From NCBI GenBank assembly GCA_016709665.1, contig JADJMI010000008.1:124001-188000 (forward strand): a stretch of 64,000 bases of DNA. The letters are read 5' to 3'. Below the pieces are notes generated by a model. It ran no database searches and had not been told where the DNA came from. It saw only the letters and a program-made list of their open reading frames with translations. Made by a program: the position numbers and the translations under genes. Positions 9,321 to 18,313 of this stretch are shown here, piece after piece. Source of the DNA: Betaproteobacteria bacterium. GTDB taxonomy: Bacteria > Pseudomonadota > Gammaproteobacteria > Burkholderiales > Usitatibacteraceae. How positions within the stretch are numbered: position 1 is the first letter of the stretch; each line of letters starts with the position of its first letter.

Positions 9321-10199
9321 ATGCCCGCCGGGATGACCGGGCTCGTCCCGGATTGGCTCCTGTCGGTCGTCGCGATGGCGACGGTGTTCACCGTGATGTT
9401 CTCGATCGGGCTGGGCGTCGCCTTCGGCGAGTTCCGCTTCCTCTGGCGCCGGCCCGGGCTCATGCTGAAGGCGCTCTTCTGCGTTCTGGTGGCGGTGCCG
9501 GCCATCGCGCTCGCGGTGGCGCAGGCCCTGGGGCTGCCGCGCCTGGCGGAAGTGGGCCTCGTCCTCATGGCCGTCTCGCCGGGGGCGCCCGTCTCGCTGC
9601 GCAAGTCGCTCAGGTCCGGGGGGCACAAGGCGTTCGCGCCGGGGCTGCAGATCTCGGTGGCGATCCTCGCGGTGGCCTCGATGCCGCTTTCCGTGGCATT
9701 CCTCGCGCAGTACTACGGCAATTCGGCCGCCATCGATCCGTGGCCCCTGGCCAAGCAGGTCTGCGTGGCGCAGCTCGTTCCCCTCGGCCTGGGCATGCTC
9801 GTGCGGCACTTCGCGGCCTCGGCCGCGGCCTGGCTGGAGGCGAAGCTCTCGCCCGTGGGCACGGTGCTGCTGCTGCTCCTGGCCATTCTCGCCGTCGTGG
9901 AGATGTTCCCGCTCGTGCTGCTCGCCGGCACGAAGGTCGGCATCGCCATCGTGCTCGTCACCCTCGGCGCCATCGCGGTGGGGCAGCTGCTGGGCGGGCC
10001 GGAGCCGGGCACGCGCACGGCGGTGGCCATCACGGCCGCGGCGAGGAACCCGGGCCTCGCGCTGCTGGTGGCCTCGCTCAACAATGCGCCCTCGCCGATC
10101 TACGCGGTGATCGTCGCCTACCTGGTCGTTTCGGCGATCACGGTCATTCCGTACGTGATGTGGCGGCGCCGGTCGGGCGCGGACCTGCAGCGCGACTAG
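9321..10199 (+). CDS. BASS-type (bile acid:sodium symporter-like) membrane transporter
   Basis: A 292-residue integral membrane protein with about nine to ten hydrophobic segments. Segments such as MFSIGLGVAFGEFRFLWRRP, LMAVSPGAPVS and the late ITAAARNPGLALLVAS match the bile acid:sodium symporter/arsenite permease-like fold, including the conserved RNPG-type crossover. Substrate is unknown; relatives carry organic anions. The start is an ATG close behind the previous stop (TAGCGCCCATG). It ends 30 bases before the converging efflux gene, with a GC hairpin between them. Confidence 0.75.
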   Translation: MPAGMTGLVPDWLLSVVAMATVFTVMFSIGLGVAFGEFRFLWRRPGLMLKALFCVLVAVPAIALAVAQALGLPRLAEVGLVLMAVSPGAPVSLRKSLRSGGHKAFAPGLQISVAILAVASMPLSVAFLAQYYGNSAAIDPWPLAKQVCVAQLVPLGLGMLVRHFAASAAAWLEAKLSPVGTVLLLLLAILAVVEMFPLVLLAGTKVGIAIVLVTLGAIAVGQLLGGPEPGTRTAVAITAAARNPGLALLVASLNNAPSPIYAVIVAYLVVSAITVIPYVMWRRRSGADLQRD

Positions 10200-10209
10200 C
10201 GCCGGGCCG

Positions 10210-10228
10210 CCGCGGGAATCGCCCGCGG
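10210..10228. terminator. GC hairpin between convergent genes
   Basis: A 7-bp stem (CCGCGGG at 10210-10216 with CCCGCGG at 10222-10228) and 5-base loop lies in the 30-base gap between the BASS transporter and the efflux outer-membrane gene. It has no U run on either strand, so it is a weak candidate for a bidirectional terminator or mRNA-end stabiliser. Confidence 0.4.
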
Positions 10229-10229
10229 G

Positions 10230-11654
10230 CTACTTGGAGGGCGGCGGGGCGCTCGCGACGACGGCGGGGCCGAAGCCGCCGCCGAGCGCCAGGTGCAGGT
10301 TCACGCGCTGCACGAGCCGCTCGCTCTGCACGCGAAGCAGCGCCGAGCGCGAGGCGGCCGTGGCCAGGGCCTGCTGCTGCACGGCGCGCAGGTCCGCGGA
10401 GCCGATGCGATAGCGCGCCTGGGCCATCGCGAAGAGCTTGTCGTTCTGGGCGACGGCGGCTTCGAGCGCCTTCTGCCGGGCCTCGAGCGTGAAGCCGGCG
10501 GTGAGGGCGTTCTCCACTTCCGAGAAGGCACGCGCCCCGATGCGGCCGTAGTCGGCCACCGCGATCTTCTGCTCGGCCGTGCGCACGTCCTGCTGCGCCT
10601 TGAGCGCGCCGCCCACGAAGAGCGGCAGCACGATGCCCGCCCCGGCGCTCCATACCGGGTTGTCGCGTTCCTTCAGGAGGAACAGCTCGCTGGAGATGCT
10701 GCTGCCGCTCGCCGTGAGGGAGATGCGCGGCAGGCGCGCGGCCTCGGCCTCGCCCACCAGGTAGAAAGCCGAGGCGACGCGGCGCTCCGCGGCGATCACG
10801 TCGAGGCGGCGCTCGAGCAGCTCCGACGGCAGGCCCGTGGGCACGGGGCCCGGGAAGGCGGGGAAGTCGGCGGCGGTATCGAGCGCGGCGGCCGGATAGC
10901 GCCCGACCAGCGTCTCGATCGCGCGCACGGCCTGCTGCTCGGCGAGCGTGAGCGCGAGGACCGTGTCGCGGTAGGTCTGCAGCGCGGCGTCGGCCTGCCG
11001 GGCTTCGTAGTCGTCGCCGCGGCCGATGCGTGCGCGCTCCTTCGCGAGCGCCGCGAGTTTCTCGCCGGCGGTGGCCATCTCGACCGCCACCTCGCGCTGG
11101 CGACGCGCCTCGGTGGCGAGGAACCAGCTTTTCGCGACGAGGGCAGCGATCGACTGGCGGGCGTATTCGGCGTCGCGGTCCGTGGCCTCGAACTGCGCGG
11201 AGCCGGCCGCAGCCTGCGAGCGCACGCGGCCCCAGAGGTCCAGCTCCCAGTTGGCATAGATGCCGCCGCCTTCGATGCCGCTCGAATCGCCCGAGAGCTT
11301 GCCGCCGCCCTTGGCGATGAGGTTCACCTGCGGATAGAGCGTGGAACCGGCCTGCACGGCGAGGGCCGAGGCGCGCTCGACGCGTGCGGCGGCCGATCGC
11401 AGGTCGGGGTTGTTCGCGATCGCCTCGGCGACCAGGGCGTCGAGCCTCGGGTCGGCGAAGGACGCGAGCCAGCCGGAGCCTACGGCGCCCGCGGCGGCGC
11501 CTTTCGTGGCCCACGATTCCGGCGTCTTGAGCGCCGGCATCGCGTCCGCGTTTAGCGTCTTCGCGTCGGGCGGCGCGTTGAGCGCGCACCCGGTGAGGGC
11601 GGCGAGGACCGCGAGCGCCGCGAGGCGCCGGAGGGAAAGGCGGGCCGAGCGCAT
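10230..11654 (-). CDS. Outer membrane efflux lipoprotein (NodT/OprM-like, TolC family)
   Basis: A 474-residue TolC-family outer membrane channel. It begins with a lipoprotein signal (LAALTGCALN, lipid-modified Cys23). It then has two OEP repeats of long amphipathic helices, with the typical NPDLRSAAARVERA, WELDLWGRVRS and FEATDRDAEYARQSIAALVA stretches, and the second-repeat signatures VIAAERRVASAFYLVGEAEAARLP and ALTAGF. The gene is the last of a three-gene operon; its ATG overlaps the stop of the HlyD gene (ATGA). It should form the outer exit duct for the pump encoded by the two upstream genes. Confidence 0.9.
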   Translation of the reverse strand: MRSARLSLRRLAALAVLAALTGCALNAPPDAKTLNADAMPALKTPESWATKGAAAGAVGSGWLASFADPRLDALVAEAIANNPDLRSAAARVERASALAVQAGSTLYPQVNLIAKGGGKLSGDSSGIEGGGIYANWELDLWGRVRSQAAAGSAQFEATDRDAEYARQSIAALVAKSWFLATEARRQREVAVEMATAGEKLAALAKERARIGRGDDYEARQADAALQTYRDTVLALTLAEQQAVRAIETLVGRYPAAALDTAADFPAFPGPVPTGLPSELLERRLDVIAAERRVASAFYLVGEAEAARLPRISLTASGSSISSELFLLKERDNPVWSAGAGIVLPLFVGGALKAQQDVRTAEQKIAVADYGRIGARAFSEVENALTAGFTLEARQKALEAAVAQNDKLFAMAQARYRIGSADLRAVQQQALATAASRSALLRVQSERLVQRVNLHLALGGGFGPAVVASAPPPSK

Positions 11655-12874
11655 CAGTGCAGCTTCAGCACGAGGTAGTTGACCTTGGCGCCCACGCGCA
11701 GGAATACCATGCGGATCACGTGGATGGCCTTGGCGTGGTCGGTGTAGATCGCCCCCTCGCCCGTCGCGCCGGCGGCGAGGAAGAGGTCCTTGTGCTTCGG
11801 GTCGATGGTGAGCTTCACCGGGAAGCGGTTCGGCGGCAGCGGCTGCATGCCGGTGGTCGGCAGGGTGTTCGACATCGCCACCTGGCCCTGGCCCTGGGCC
11901 CAGATGATCGAGTCGACCGTGGCCTTGAGCACCTCGCCGGGGTGGGTCCGGAGCGTGATTTCCGCGAGATTCCCCGGCGCCACCTGGTGCAGCTCGTTCT
12001 GGCCGAAGAGGGCGATCACCTGGAACTCGTCCTCGACGAACGTGAGGGCGGGGGTGATGGGGAAGGCCGCGGTCATGGTGCCGGGGCGAAGCTGGACGTT
12101 GATCGCGTAGCCGTTGGCCGGCGCGGTGACCGTCGTCTGCGAAAGCTCCCACTTGGCGTTCTCGAGCTGCGCGCGCACCTGGGCGACCTGCGCGTACTCG
12201 CCGTTGGACTTGGCGCCGAGCCGCTGCGCGACCTGGCGCTGGCTTGCCGAGGCCTGCACCTGGGCCGCCCGGGCCTGTGCCTCGCTGCTGCGCGCGCCGT
12301 CGAGCTGGCCCTCGAGTTCCTTGAGGGTGGTCTCGGCCTGCTCGAGGTCGAACTTGTTGCCGGCGCCCGTCGCGACGAGTTCGCGGTTCTGCGCCACGCG
12401 AAGCCTCGCGAGCTCCGTGCGCGCCGACACCTCCCGCACCCGCGCCGTCGCCTGCTCGATGGCGGCCGTGGCCTGCGCGACCTGGGCCTGCGCGCCGGCG
12501 GCCTGCTCCTCGAGTTCCTTCGAGGTGCCCACCGCGTTGGCGAGCTGTGCCTCGAGCGCGTTCACCTGCAGCTGGTAGGGGGTGGGATCGATCCGGAAGA
12601 GCACGTCGCCCTTCTTCACCGGGCGATTGGGTTCGACCGCCACTTCGATCACCTTGCCTTTCACCTGCGGCACGACGTTCACGACGTACTTGATGACGCG
12701 CACGTCGGCGGTGGAGGGCGCGAAGACGTTCATCAGCAGGATGAGGATCGTCAACCCGACGACCGGGATGATGACGACGATCACCTGGCTGGTGGTGTTC
12801 CAGGGCAACCATTTCTTCTTGATGAAGATGAACCAGACGAAGAACGAGTAGACCGCGAGGATGATCGCATCCAT
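11654..12874 (-). CDS. HlyD/EmrA-like membrane fusion protein (YiaV type)
   Basis: A 406-residue periplasmic adaptor anchored by two N-terminal membrane segments (residues 4-18 and about 30-50). A biotinyl-lipoyl half (VVPQVKGKVIEVAVEPNRPVKKGDVLF) comes next, then a long coiled-coil hairpin (about residues 105-240), the second lipoyl half and a beta-barrel domain with TVTAPANGYAINVQLRPG. The two-membrane-segment layout next to a DUF3302 gene matches the yiaV-yiaW pair of enterobacteria. It starts directly after the DUF3302 stop codon (TAGATG). No separate MFS or RND inner-membrane pump is encoded nearby. Confidence 0.88.
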   Translation of the reverse strand: MDAIILAVYSFFVWFIFIKKKWLPWNTTSQVIVVIIPVVGLTILILLMNVFAPSTADVRVIKYVVNVVPQVKGKVIEVAVEPNRPVKKGDVLFRIDPTPYQLQVNALEAQLANAVGTSKELEEQAAGAQAQVAQATAAIEQATARVREVSARTELARLRVAQNRELVATGAGNKFDLEQAETTLKELEGQLDGARSSEAQARAAQVQASASQRQVAQRLGAKSNGEYAQVAQVRAQLENAKWELSQTTVTAPANGYAINVQLRPGTMTAAFPITPALTFVEDEFQVIALFGQNELHQVAPGNLAEITLRTHPGEVLKATVDSIIWAQGQGQVAMSNTLPTTGMQPLPPNRFPVKLTIDPKHKDLFLAAGATGEGAIYTDHAKAIHVIRMVFLRVGAKVNYLVLKLH

Positions 12875-13426
12875 CTAGGCGGCCCCCCCGGACGTGGCGG
12901 CGGCTGGCGGCGACTTCACGGCCGGTCTCGCCGAGGCGAGGATCTCCTTCACGCCGCGCAGCTTCTCCGGCACGGGCCCGGCCGCGGCCATCGCCGCGAA
13001 CTCCTCGCGGAAGTGCTCGAGCTGCACTTCGTCCAGTTCGCCCCGGTCCGCGCGCTCGGCCATGTGCAGGAAGTAGTCCTCGTGTTTCTCCGTCCCGTAG
13101 GCGAGGCGGTAGCCGATGGGCTTCGTGTACGCCCACAACCACGCGAGAGGCCAGAGGAGCCCGCCGAAGACGAGCGAGAGCAGGCACAGCACCTTGATCG
13201 AATCCTGTTGCGGGTGGTGGCGCTTCTCGGCGATCTTCTCCGGCATCACGTGCACCAGCCAGAAGAGCACGATGGCTCCCAGCGGCACGAAGAGGATGAC
13301 GACCCAGCTGATCACGTTGGCCATCGTGTCGAGGGCGTCGCCGGAGAGGAAGGAAGCGCGCGCCATGGCGGGGGCGAGAGCCAGTGCTGCGGCGACGACG
13401 GCCAAGCTTCTCTGGGGGGAGGGCAT
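12875..13426 (-). CDS. DUF3302 inner membrane protein (YiaW-like)
   Basis: A 183-residue membrane protein. Residues 1-24 are a signal-like segment ending ARAS. Two further hydrophobic segments follow (ISWVVILFVPLGAIVLFWLV; VLCLLSLVFGGLLWPLAWLW), joined by the basic loop PEKIAEKRHHPQQDS typical of DUF3302. The C-terminal third is soluble and Ala/Pro-rich. I chose the ATG at 13426, preceded by GGAG, because the longer reading from 13546 has no membrane or conserved sequence. It is first in the operon with the HlyD adaptor and outer-membrane channel. Its biochemical role is unknown. Confidence 0.82.
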   Translation of the reverse strand: MPSPQRSLAVVAAALALAPAMARASFLSGDALDTMANVISWVVILFVPLGAIVLFWLVHVMPEKIAEKRHHPQQDSIKVLCLLSLVFGGLLWPLAWLWAYTKPIGYRLAYGTEKHEDYFLHMAERADRGELDEVQLEHFREEFAAMAAAGPVPEKLRGVKEILASARPAVKSPPAAATSGGAA

Positions 13427-13517
13427 CGGGAGTATCTCCGGTGGGTTCGCGGCGACCGGCCATGTACGGACACCAAGTTTCGGTCGTTCGCGAAGGGGCG
13501 CTCGAATCAGATGGATT

Positions 13518-14633
13518 CTACGCAATGACGACTTTCCCTGCTTCATCCTCCGCTTGTAGCGGGGCGTGGGTCCTTGCGCCCGACAGCCGCCAACGGCCGG
13601 GCGTCATGCCCGATCGCCGCACGAATGACCGATTGAATGAGGCGGCATCGGCGTACCCCAGCGACTCGGCGATCTCGCACGCCGGCCGGCGCGTGTTCTC
13701 CAGGAGCTGGCAGGCGATCTCCCACCGGAGCGTGTCGCGCACCTCGCGGAAGCTGGTGCCCTCGGCGGCGAGATGGCGATTGAGCGTGCGACCGTGCATG
13801 CCGATGCGCTGCGCGACGGTCGCGAGCGATGTCTCGCGCGAGCCGATCTCGGCGCGCAGGAGGCGCCGCAGCTGGCCGACGAGGTCATCGCGGGTCGCGG
13901 CCTGCAGTCCGAGGACGCGCTCGGACATCATCGCGTGGAGGATCGGGTCGGCACTCACCAGGGGGCGGTCGAGCCAGCCCCGGGCGAATACGATGGCCGT
14001 CCGCTCCGCATTGAAGGTCGGCGCGACCTTGAAGAAATCCCGGAACGGATCCACGCGACCCATGCGGGCATGCGCAAGCGACACATCGAGCGGGCGCCAG
14101 GCTCCCCCGCACAGGGCCCGCAGGATGTTGCAGGCGATCGCCATCGCGGCATCGAGGATCTGCTCGGCCCGCTCGACTCCCGGCGCGACGATCTCGTAGC
14201 CGAGGGAAGCCGTGTGCTCGTCCGTGTCGAGGGTGATCACCGCGCCGCCGTCATGGACGTGGAGGTACGCGGCCAGCTCGGTGAGCGCGGTGCGTACGTC
14301 GGGGGCGCTTTGGATGAGATAGCCCACCGGACCCAATACCGACGCACCCCACTGCTTTCCGAGAAGCAGGCCGAAGTGCTCGCACCGGGTGCTTTGCACG
14401 CACCGCGAGAGGACCCGCCCCATCGTCGTGAATCGGATGACGTTGTCCGGATCCTCGAACAGGCTCGAGGGCAAGCCGAATTCCGCGAGCAATTCGTCCG
14501 GGTCGACGCCGGCCTCGCGCAGCAGCGCCGGGATCGCGATCATCGGCGCGACTCGAAGGACCCCGGGGCGGACGATCTCGTGGAAGCGCCAATGGGCGTC
14601 GGGGTTGCCTGACTTGCGAATCGGCTTCGGCAT
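13518..14633 (-). CDS. AraC-family transcriptional regulator
   Basis: A 371-residue regulator. The N-terminal 200 residues match the arabinose-binding-like domain of the OruR/ArgR-type AraC proteins (LLREAGVDPDELLAEFGLP; HFGLLLGKQWGASVLGPVGY). The last 100 residues hold the double helix-turn-helix (LATVAQRIGMHGRTLNRHLA and CEIAESLGYADAASFNRSFV), ending with the SGMTPGRWR signature. The gene is transcribed away from the DUF3300-DUF2950-arylsulfatase run across a 197-base spacer and is the natural candidate for its activator; that link is inferred from position only. Confidence 0.9.
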   Translation of the reverse strand: MPKPIRKSGNPDAHWRFHEIVRPGVLRVAPMIAIPALLREAGVDPDELLAEFGLPSSLFEDPDNVIRFTTMGRVLSRCVQSTRCEHFGLLLGKQWGASVLGPVGYLIQSAPDVRTALTELAAYLHVHDGGAVITLDTDEHTASLGYEIVAPGVERAEQILDAAMAIACNILRALCGGAWRPLDVSLAHARMGRVDPFRDFFKVAPTFNAERTAIVFARGWLDRPLVSADPILHAMMSERVLGLQAATRDDLVGQLRRLLRAEIGSRETSLATVAQRIGMHGRTLNRHLAAEGTSFREVRDTLRWEIACQLLENTRRPACEIAESLGYADAASFNRSFVRRSGMTPGRWRLSGARTHAPLQAEDEAGKVVIA

Positions 14634-14830
14634 GGCGGCTGACGTGAATCAAGGGGGGTGTCGTGAAAGGTCAATGAATCGCCGCTTGCCGTCAAGCCCG
14701 TTCTGCCGGATCGGCGTCCAATGCGGAAAGGGTGCATCGGGTTTGCTTGCGCGTCGAACACGAATCGCAAAAGCGGGACCGGACCGCTCGCCACGAGCGG
14801 CGCTTCCGGACAACCACACAGAGAGCGAAC
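14634..14830. promoter_or_regulatory. Divergent promoter region between AraC regulator and DUF3300 operon
   Basis: This 197-base spacer separates two divergent genes, so it must carry both promoters. Its base composition is more mixed than the surrounding coding sequence (for example tcaatgaatcgccgcttg and cacacagagagcgaac). I could not pick out convincing -35/-10 pairs or a direct repeat strong enough to name as an AraC site. Confidence 0.4.
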
Positions 14831-15997
14831 ATGACACACCGCATGCCTTCGTACGCCCTTCTGCCGTCCCTGGCCCTGGCATTTTGGGTGACGGTGGGCC
14901 TCGCCTCGGCCCAGCAACCGGCCGCCACGGCTGCCCCATCGGCGCCCGCTGCTGCGGCCGGGGCCGCCGTATCCCAGCAGGAGCTCGACCAGCTTCTCGC
15001 GCCGATCGCGCTCTACCCCGATGCGCTCGTCGCCCAGATCCTCATGGCCTCCACCTACCCGCTCGAAGTCGTCGAGGCGGCACGCTGGGCGAAGGCCAAC
15101 CCCGCCGTGAAGGACAAGGCGCTCGAGGATGCGATGCAGAAGCAGGCCTGGGACCCGGCCGTGAAGGCCCTGGCCGCCGTGCCGACGGTCCTGGCACACA
15201 TGAACGAGAACCTTTCGTGGACGCAGAAGCTGGGCGACGCGTTCCTCGCCGACCAGAAGGCCGTGATGGCGACGATCCAGGTGCTGCGCGGCAAGGCCCA
15301 GGCCGCGGGCAACCTGAAGACGACCCCCGAGCAGAAGGTGAAGACCGAGGTGGTCGAGCAGAAGACGGTCTACATCATCGAGTCGGCCAAGCCGGAGGTG
15401 GTCTATGTGCCCACCTACAACCCCACCGTCGTCTACGGGACCTGGTGGTACCCGTATCCCCCGTACGCCATGTATCCGCCGGCCTACGTGTATCCGCCGG
15501 GCGTCGGCTTCGCGACGGGCGTGATCGTGGGCGCCGCCATCTGGGGCAACTGCAACTGGGGCGGCAACAACGTGAACATCAACGTGAACCAGTACAACAG
15601 CTTCAACAAGACGAACATCCAGAACGCGAACTTCCAGCACAACGCGGACCACCGCAAGGGCGTCTCGTACGGCAACCAGGCCGCGGCGCAGAAGTACGGC
15701 AAGGGCGGCGCGAACGCGCAGTCCGCGCAGGCGCGCGAGGCCTACCGGGGGCGGGAGCAGGCCGGCGCCGCGAGCCAGCAGGGCGCGACGGCGAAGGCCC
15801 AGGGCGCCTCGGCGCAGCAAGGCGCGCGTGCCGGGGGTGGCGAAAGCGCGGCACGTTCGCCGTCGGCATCGACCGCCGCGGCCGGTGCGCGCGCGGGCGC
15901 CGGCGGCGGCGCCTTCACCGGCGCGGGATCGGGCGCTTCGACGCAGGCGGCGAGCGGACGCGGCGCGGCGAGCCGCGGTGGCGGAGGGAGACGCTGA
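14831..15997 (+). CDS. DUF3300 exported protein
   Basis: A 388-residue exported protein with a signal peptide (residues 1-27, ending GLASAQQ). The DUF3300 core covers about residues 45-200 and shows ELDQLLAPIALYPDALVAQI, STYPLEVVEAARW and the Tyr/Pro-rich strip around EVVYVPTYNPTVVYG and WWYPYPPYAMYPP. The C-terminal 180 residues are low complexity, rich in Asn, then Ala, Gly, Gln and Ser. The function of the family is unknown; it is usually found just upstream of DUF2950, as here, with ATGA overlap. The ATG at 14831 is the start that keeps the signal peptide. Confidence 0.88.
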   Translation: MTHRMPSYALLPSLALAFWVTVGLASAQQPAATAAPSAPAAAAGAAVSQQELDQLLAPIALYPDALVAQILMASTYPLEVVEAARWAKANPAVKDKALEDAMQKQAWDPAVKALAAVPTVLAHMNENLSWTQKLGDAFLADQKAVMATIQVLRGKAQAAGNLKTTPEQKVKTEVVEQKTVYIIESAKPEVVYVPTYNPTVVYGTWWYPYPPYAMYPPAYVYPPGVGFATGVIVGAAIWGNCNWGGNNVNINVNQYNSFNKTNIQNANFQHNADHRKGVSYGNQAAAQKYGKGGANAQSAQAREAYRGREQAGAASQQGATAKAQGASAQQGARAGGGESAARSPSASTAAAGARAGAGGGAFTGAGSGASTQAASGRGAASRGGGGRR

Positions 15998-16965
15998 TGA
16001 AAGCGACCCCGATGATGGCGGCATTGCTGGCGGGCCTCGCGATCGCGCTCTCGTCCGGCGCGGCCCCTTCCGAGGAACGAAAAGCTCCCCCGGCCGCGAA
16101 GGGCGCGTCGAAAGCCGCCATCCAGCGGACATTCGCGACGCCCGAGGATGCCGTGAAGGCCCTCGTCGAAGCGGTGCGGGCGGGCGACGTGGAAGGCATG
16201 GTCGCGGTGATCGGGCCGAAGTCGCGCGGCTGGCTGTTCACGGGCGACAATGCCGCCGACGCGGCGGACTGGAAGCGATTCGGCGCGTCCTACGACGCGA
16301 AGAGCCGGATCGCGAAGGAAGGCGAGGCGAAGGCCGTGCTCCTCATCGGCGAGGACTGGCCTTTTCCCGCGCCGATCGTGGCCAAGGGGGGCAAGTGGTC
16401 CTTCGACGCCGAGGCCGGGCGCGAGGAGGTCATCAACCGGCGCGTCGGCCGCAACGAACTCGACACGATCCAGACGATGCTCGCCATCGGGGATGCGCAG
16501 CGCGAATACGCGTCGAAGGACGCGGACGGCAACGGCCTGCACGACTACGCGATGCGCTTCCGCTCCAGCCCCGGAAAGCGCGATGGCCTCTACTGGGAAG
16601 CCAGGCCCGGCGAGGCGGCGAGCCCGCTCGGCCCGCTGGTGGCGAAGGCGGTGCGGGAGGGCTATGGACTGAAGCCCGGGTCCGGGAGCCCGGTGCCCTA
16701 CCACGGGTACCAGTTCCGGATCCTCACCGCGCAAGGCAAGGACGCGCCCGGCGGCGCCTACGACTACCGGGTGAATGGCCGGCTCTTCGGCGGCTTCGCG
16801 GTCGTCGCGTGGCCCGTCATCTACGGCAACTCCGGTGTGAAGACCTTTCTCATGAACCACGAAGGCGTGGTGTACGAGAAGGACCTCGGCAGCGCCACCG
16901 CCACGCAGGCCGGCGGGATGCAGCGCTTCAATCCCGACAAGACGTGGGCCAAGGCCCCCCAGTGA
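15997..16965 (+). CDS. DUF2950 exported protein
   Basis: A 322-residue protein with an N-terminal signal peptide (ALLAGLAIALSSGAAPSE) and a DUF2950 domain over most of the rest. Recognisable pieces are QRTFATPEDAVKALVEAVRAGD, WSFDAEAGREEVINRRVGRNE, QREYASKDADGNGLHDYA and YHGYQFRILTAQGKDAPGGA. Start and upstream stop overlap (ATGA), so it is translationally coupled to the DUF3300 gene. DUF3300/DUF2950 pairs recur in proteobacteria. An envelope location is inferred from the signal; the activity is unknown. Confidence 0.9.
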   Translation: MKATPMMAALLAGLAIALSSGAAPSEERKAPPAAKGASKAAIQRTFATPEDAVKALVEAVRAGDVEGMVAVIGPKSRGWLFTGDNAADAADWKRFGASYDAKSRIAKEGEAKAVLLIGEDWPFPAPIVAKGGKWSFDAEAGREEVINRRVGRNELDTIQTMLAIGDAQREYASKDADGNGLHDYAMRFRSSPGKRDGLYWEARPGEAASPLGPLVAKAVREGYGLKPGSGSPVPYHGYQFRILTAQGKDAPGGAYDYRVNGRLFGGFAVVAWPVIYGNSGVKTFLMNHEGVVYEKDLGSATATQAGGMQRFNPDKTWAKAPQ

Positions 16966-16976
16966 AGGAGCAGACC

Positions 16977-17441
16977 ATGAAGACCCCGATTCGCCTCGCC
17001 GTGATCATCGCCGGTGCCGCGTTCGCCGCGAGCGCCCTCGCGCAGCAGTTCGTCTATCCCGCCAAGGGCCAGTCGCCCGACCAGCAGAAGAAGGACGAGG
17101 GCGCCTGCCACGTCTGGGCCGTGGAGCAATCCAAGTACGATCCCGCCAATCCGCCGCCGCCGCAGGCCGCCAAGGCGCCGACGACGGCGACGGGCACGAC
17201 GCCCGGAGCCGGTGTCCGCGGCGCGGCCCGGGGCGCCGTCGTCGGCGAAGCCGTGAGCGGGGACGCGAGCACCGGTGCGGCGGTGGGAGCGGCCGCGGCG
17301 CGCGGGCAGAGCCGAAGGCAGAACGCCGCCGCCGGGCAACAGCAGCAACAGCAGGCCTCGGCGCAGCAGTCCGCCGGGCAACAGGCCTACCAGAAGGCGC
17401 GCGCCGCGTGCCTCGAAGGCAAGGGCTATTCCATCAAGTAG
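16977..17441 (+). CDS. Exported glycine-zipper-type protein with Gln-rich tail
   Basis: A 154-residue protein. The signal peptide is residues 1-22 (ASALAQQ). One Cys sits in GACHVWAVEQSKYDP and another in the C-terminal ARAACLEGKGY. Between them is a Gly/Ala small-residue stretch (GVRGAARGAVVGEAVSGDAS; GAAVGAAAARG), the pattern of a glycine-zipper membrane segment, and then a Gln-rich run. Such proteins often sit in the outer membrane or periplasm. It follows DUF2950 by 11 bases with AAGGAG before the ATG, so it is in the same operon. Function unknown. Confidence 0.8.
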   Translation: MKTPIRLAVIIAGAAFAASALAQQFVYPAKGQSPDQQKKDEGACHVWAVEQSKYDPANPPPPQAAKAPTTATGTTPGAGVRGAARGAVVGEAVSGDASTGAAVGAAAARGQSRRQNAAAGQQQQQQASAQQSAGQQAYQKARAACLEGKGYSIK

Positions 17442-17475
17442 GCGCGAACACGCGCACGAGAGGAAAGGGAAGACC

Positions 17476-18288
17476 ATGAACGGATCCAAGCGATTCGCCG
17501 CAACCACCCTGTGCACGCTGGCGGCATTCGCGGCGGCGGACGCCTCGGCGCAGGTCGCGGACACGTGGAAGTGGCAAGGCTCGATCTACGCGTACCTGCC
17601 GGACATCGGCGGAACCACGACCTTCCCGACGGGCAGCGGGAGCAGCGGCACGGTGGACGCGGCCAAGATCATCGACAGCCTCAAGTTCACCTTCATGGGC
17701 AACCTGGAAGCGACGAACGGGCGCTGGGGCATGTACACCGACGTGGTCTACATGGACCTGGGCAACACCAAGTCCGGTTACCGCGACTTCAGCATCGGCG
17801 GGGTCGGGATTCCCGCCGGCACCGACACGAACGTGAGCTACGACCTCAAGGGCTGGGCGTGGACCCTCGCCGGCACCTGGCGGGTCGCATCCGGTCCCGC
17901 CTCGAAGGTCGATCTCATCGCCGGCACGCGCCTTTTCGACATGCGCCAGACGTTCACGTACGAGGTCACGGGAAACGTGGCGTCGATCCCCACGAACGTC
18001 CGCGCGGGCTCGTCGGAAGCGAAGATCTCCAACTGGGACGCGATCGTCGGCGCGAAGGGGCGCATCGACTTCGGCGAGGGCGGCAAGTGGTTCGCGCCCT
18101 GGTACGTCGACATCGGCACGGGCGAATCGGACCTCACCTTCCAGGCGATGGGCGGCATCGGCTACTCGTTCAAGTGGGGCGACGTCGTCGGCGTGTGGCG
18201 CTACCTCGACTACGACATGAAGTCCGGCAAGAAGATCGAGAGCATGACCTTCAACGGGCCGGCGATCGCCGCCGTGTTCCGGTGGTAG
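17476..18288 (+). CDS. Outer membrane beta-barrel protein
   Basis: A 270-residue protein with a 25-residue signal peptide (FAAADASAQ) and regular amphipathic strands ending in aromatic residues. It closes with the C-terminal sequence PAIAAVFRW, where a terminal aromatic residue is the usual outer-membrane targeting signal for Bam. Strands such as RWGMYTDVVYMDLG and WAWTLAGTWRV suggest an eight- to ten-stranded barrel. It lies between the glycine-zipper gene and the arylsulfatase, with AGGAAAGG upstream. A link to sulfate-ester uptake is possible but not shown. Confidence 0.78.
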   Translation: MNGSKRFAATTLCTLAAFAAADASAQVADTWKWQGSIYAYLPDIGGTTTFPTGSGSSGTVDAAKIIDSLKFTFMGNLEATNGRWGMYTDVVYMDLGNTKSGYRDFSIGGVGIPAGTDTNVSYDLKGWAWTLAGTWRVASGPASKVDLIAGTRLFDMRQTFTYEVTGNVASIPTNVRAGSSEAKISNWDAIVGAKGRIDFGEGGKWFAPWYVDIGTGESDLTFQAMGGIGYSFKWGDVVGVWRYLDYDMKSGKKIESMTFNGPAIAAVFRW

Positions 18289-18313
18289 TACCGGCTATCG
18301 ACAGGAGACGCAC

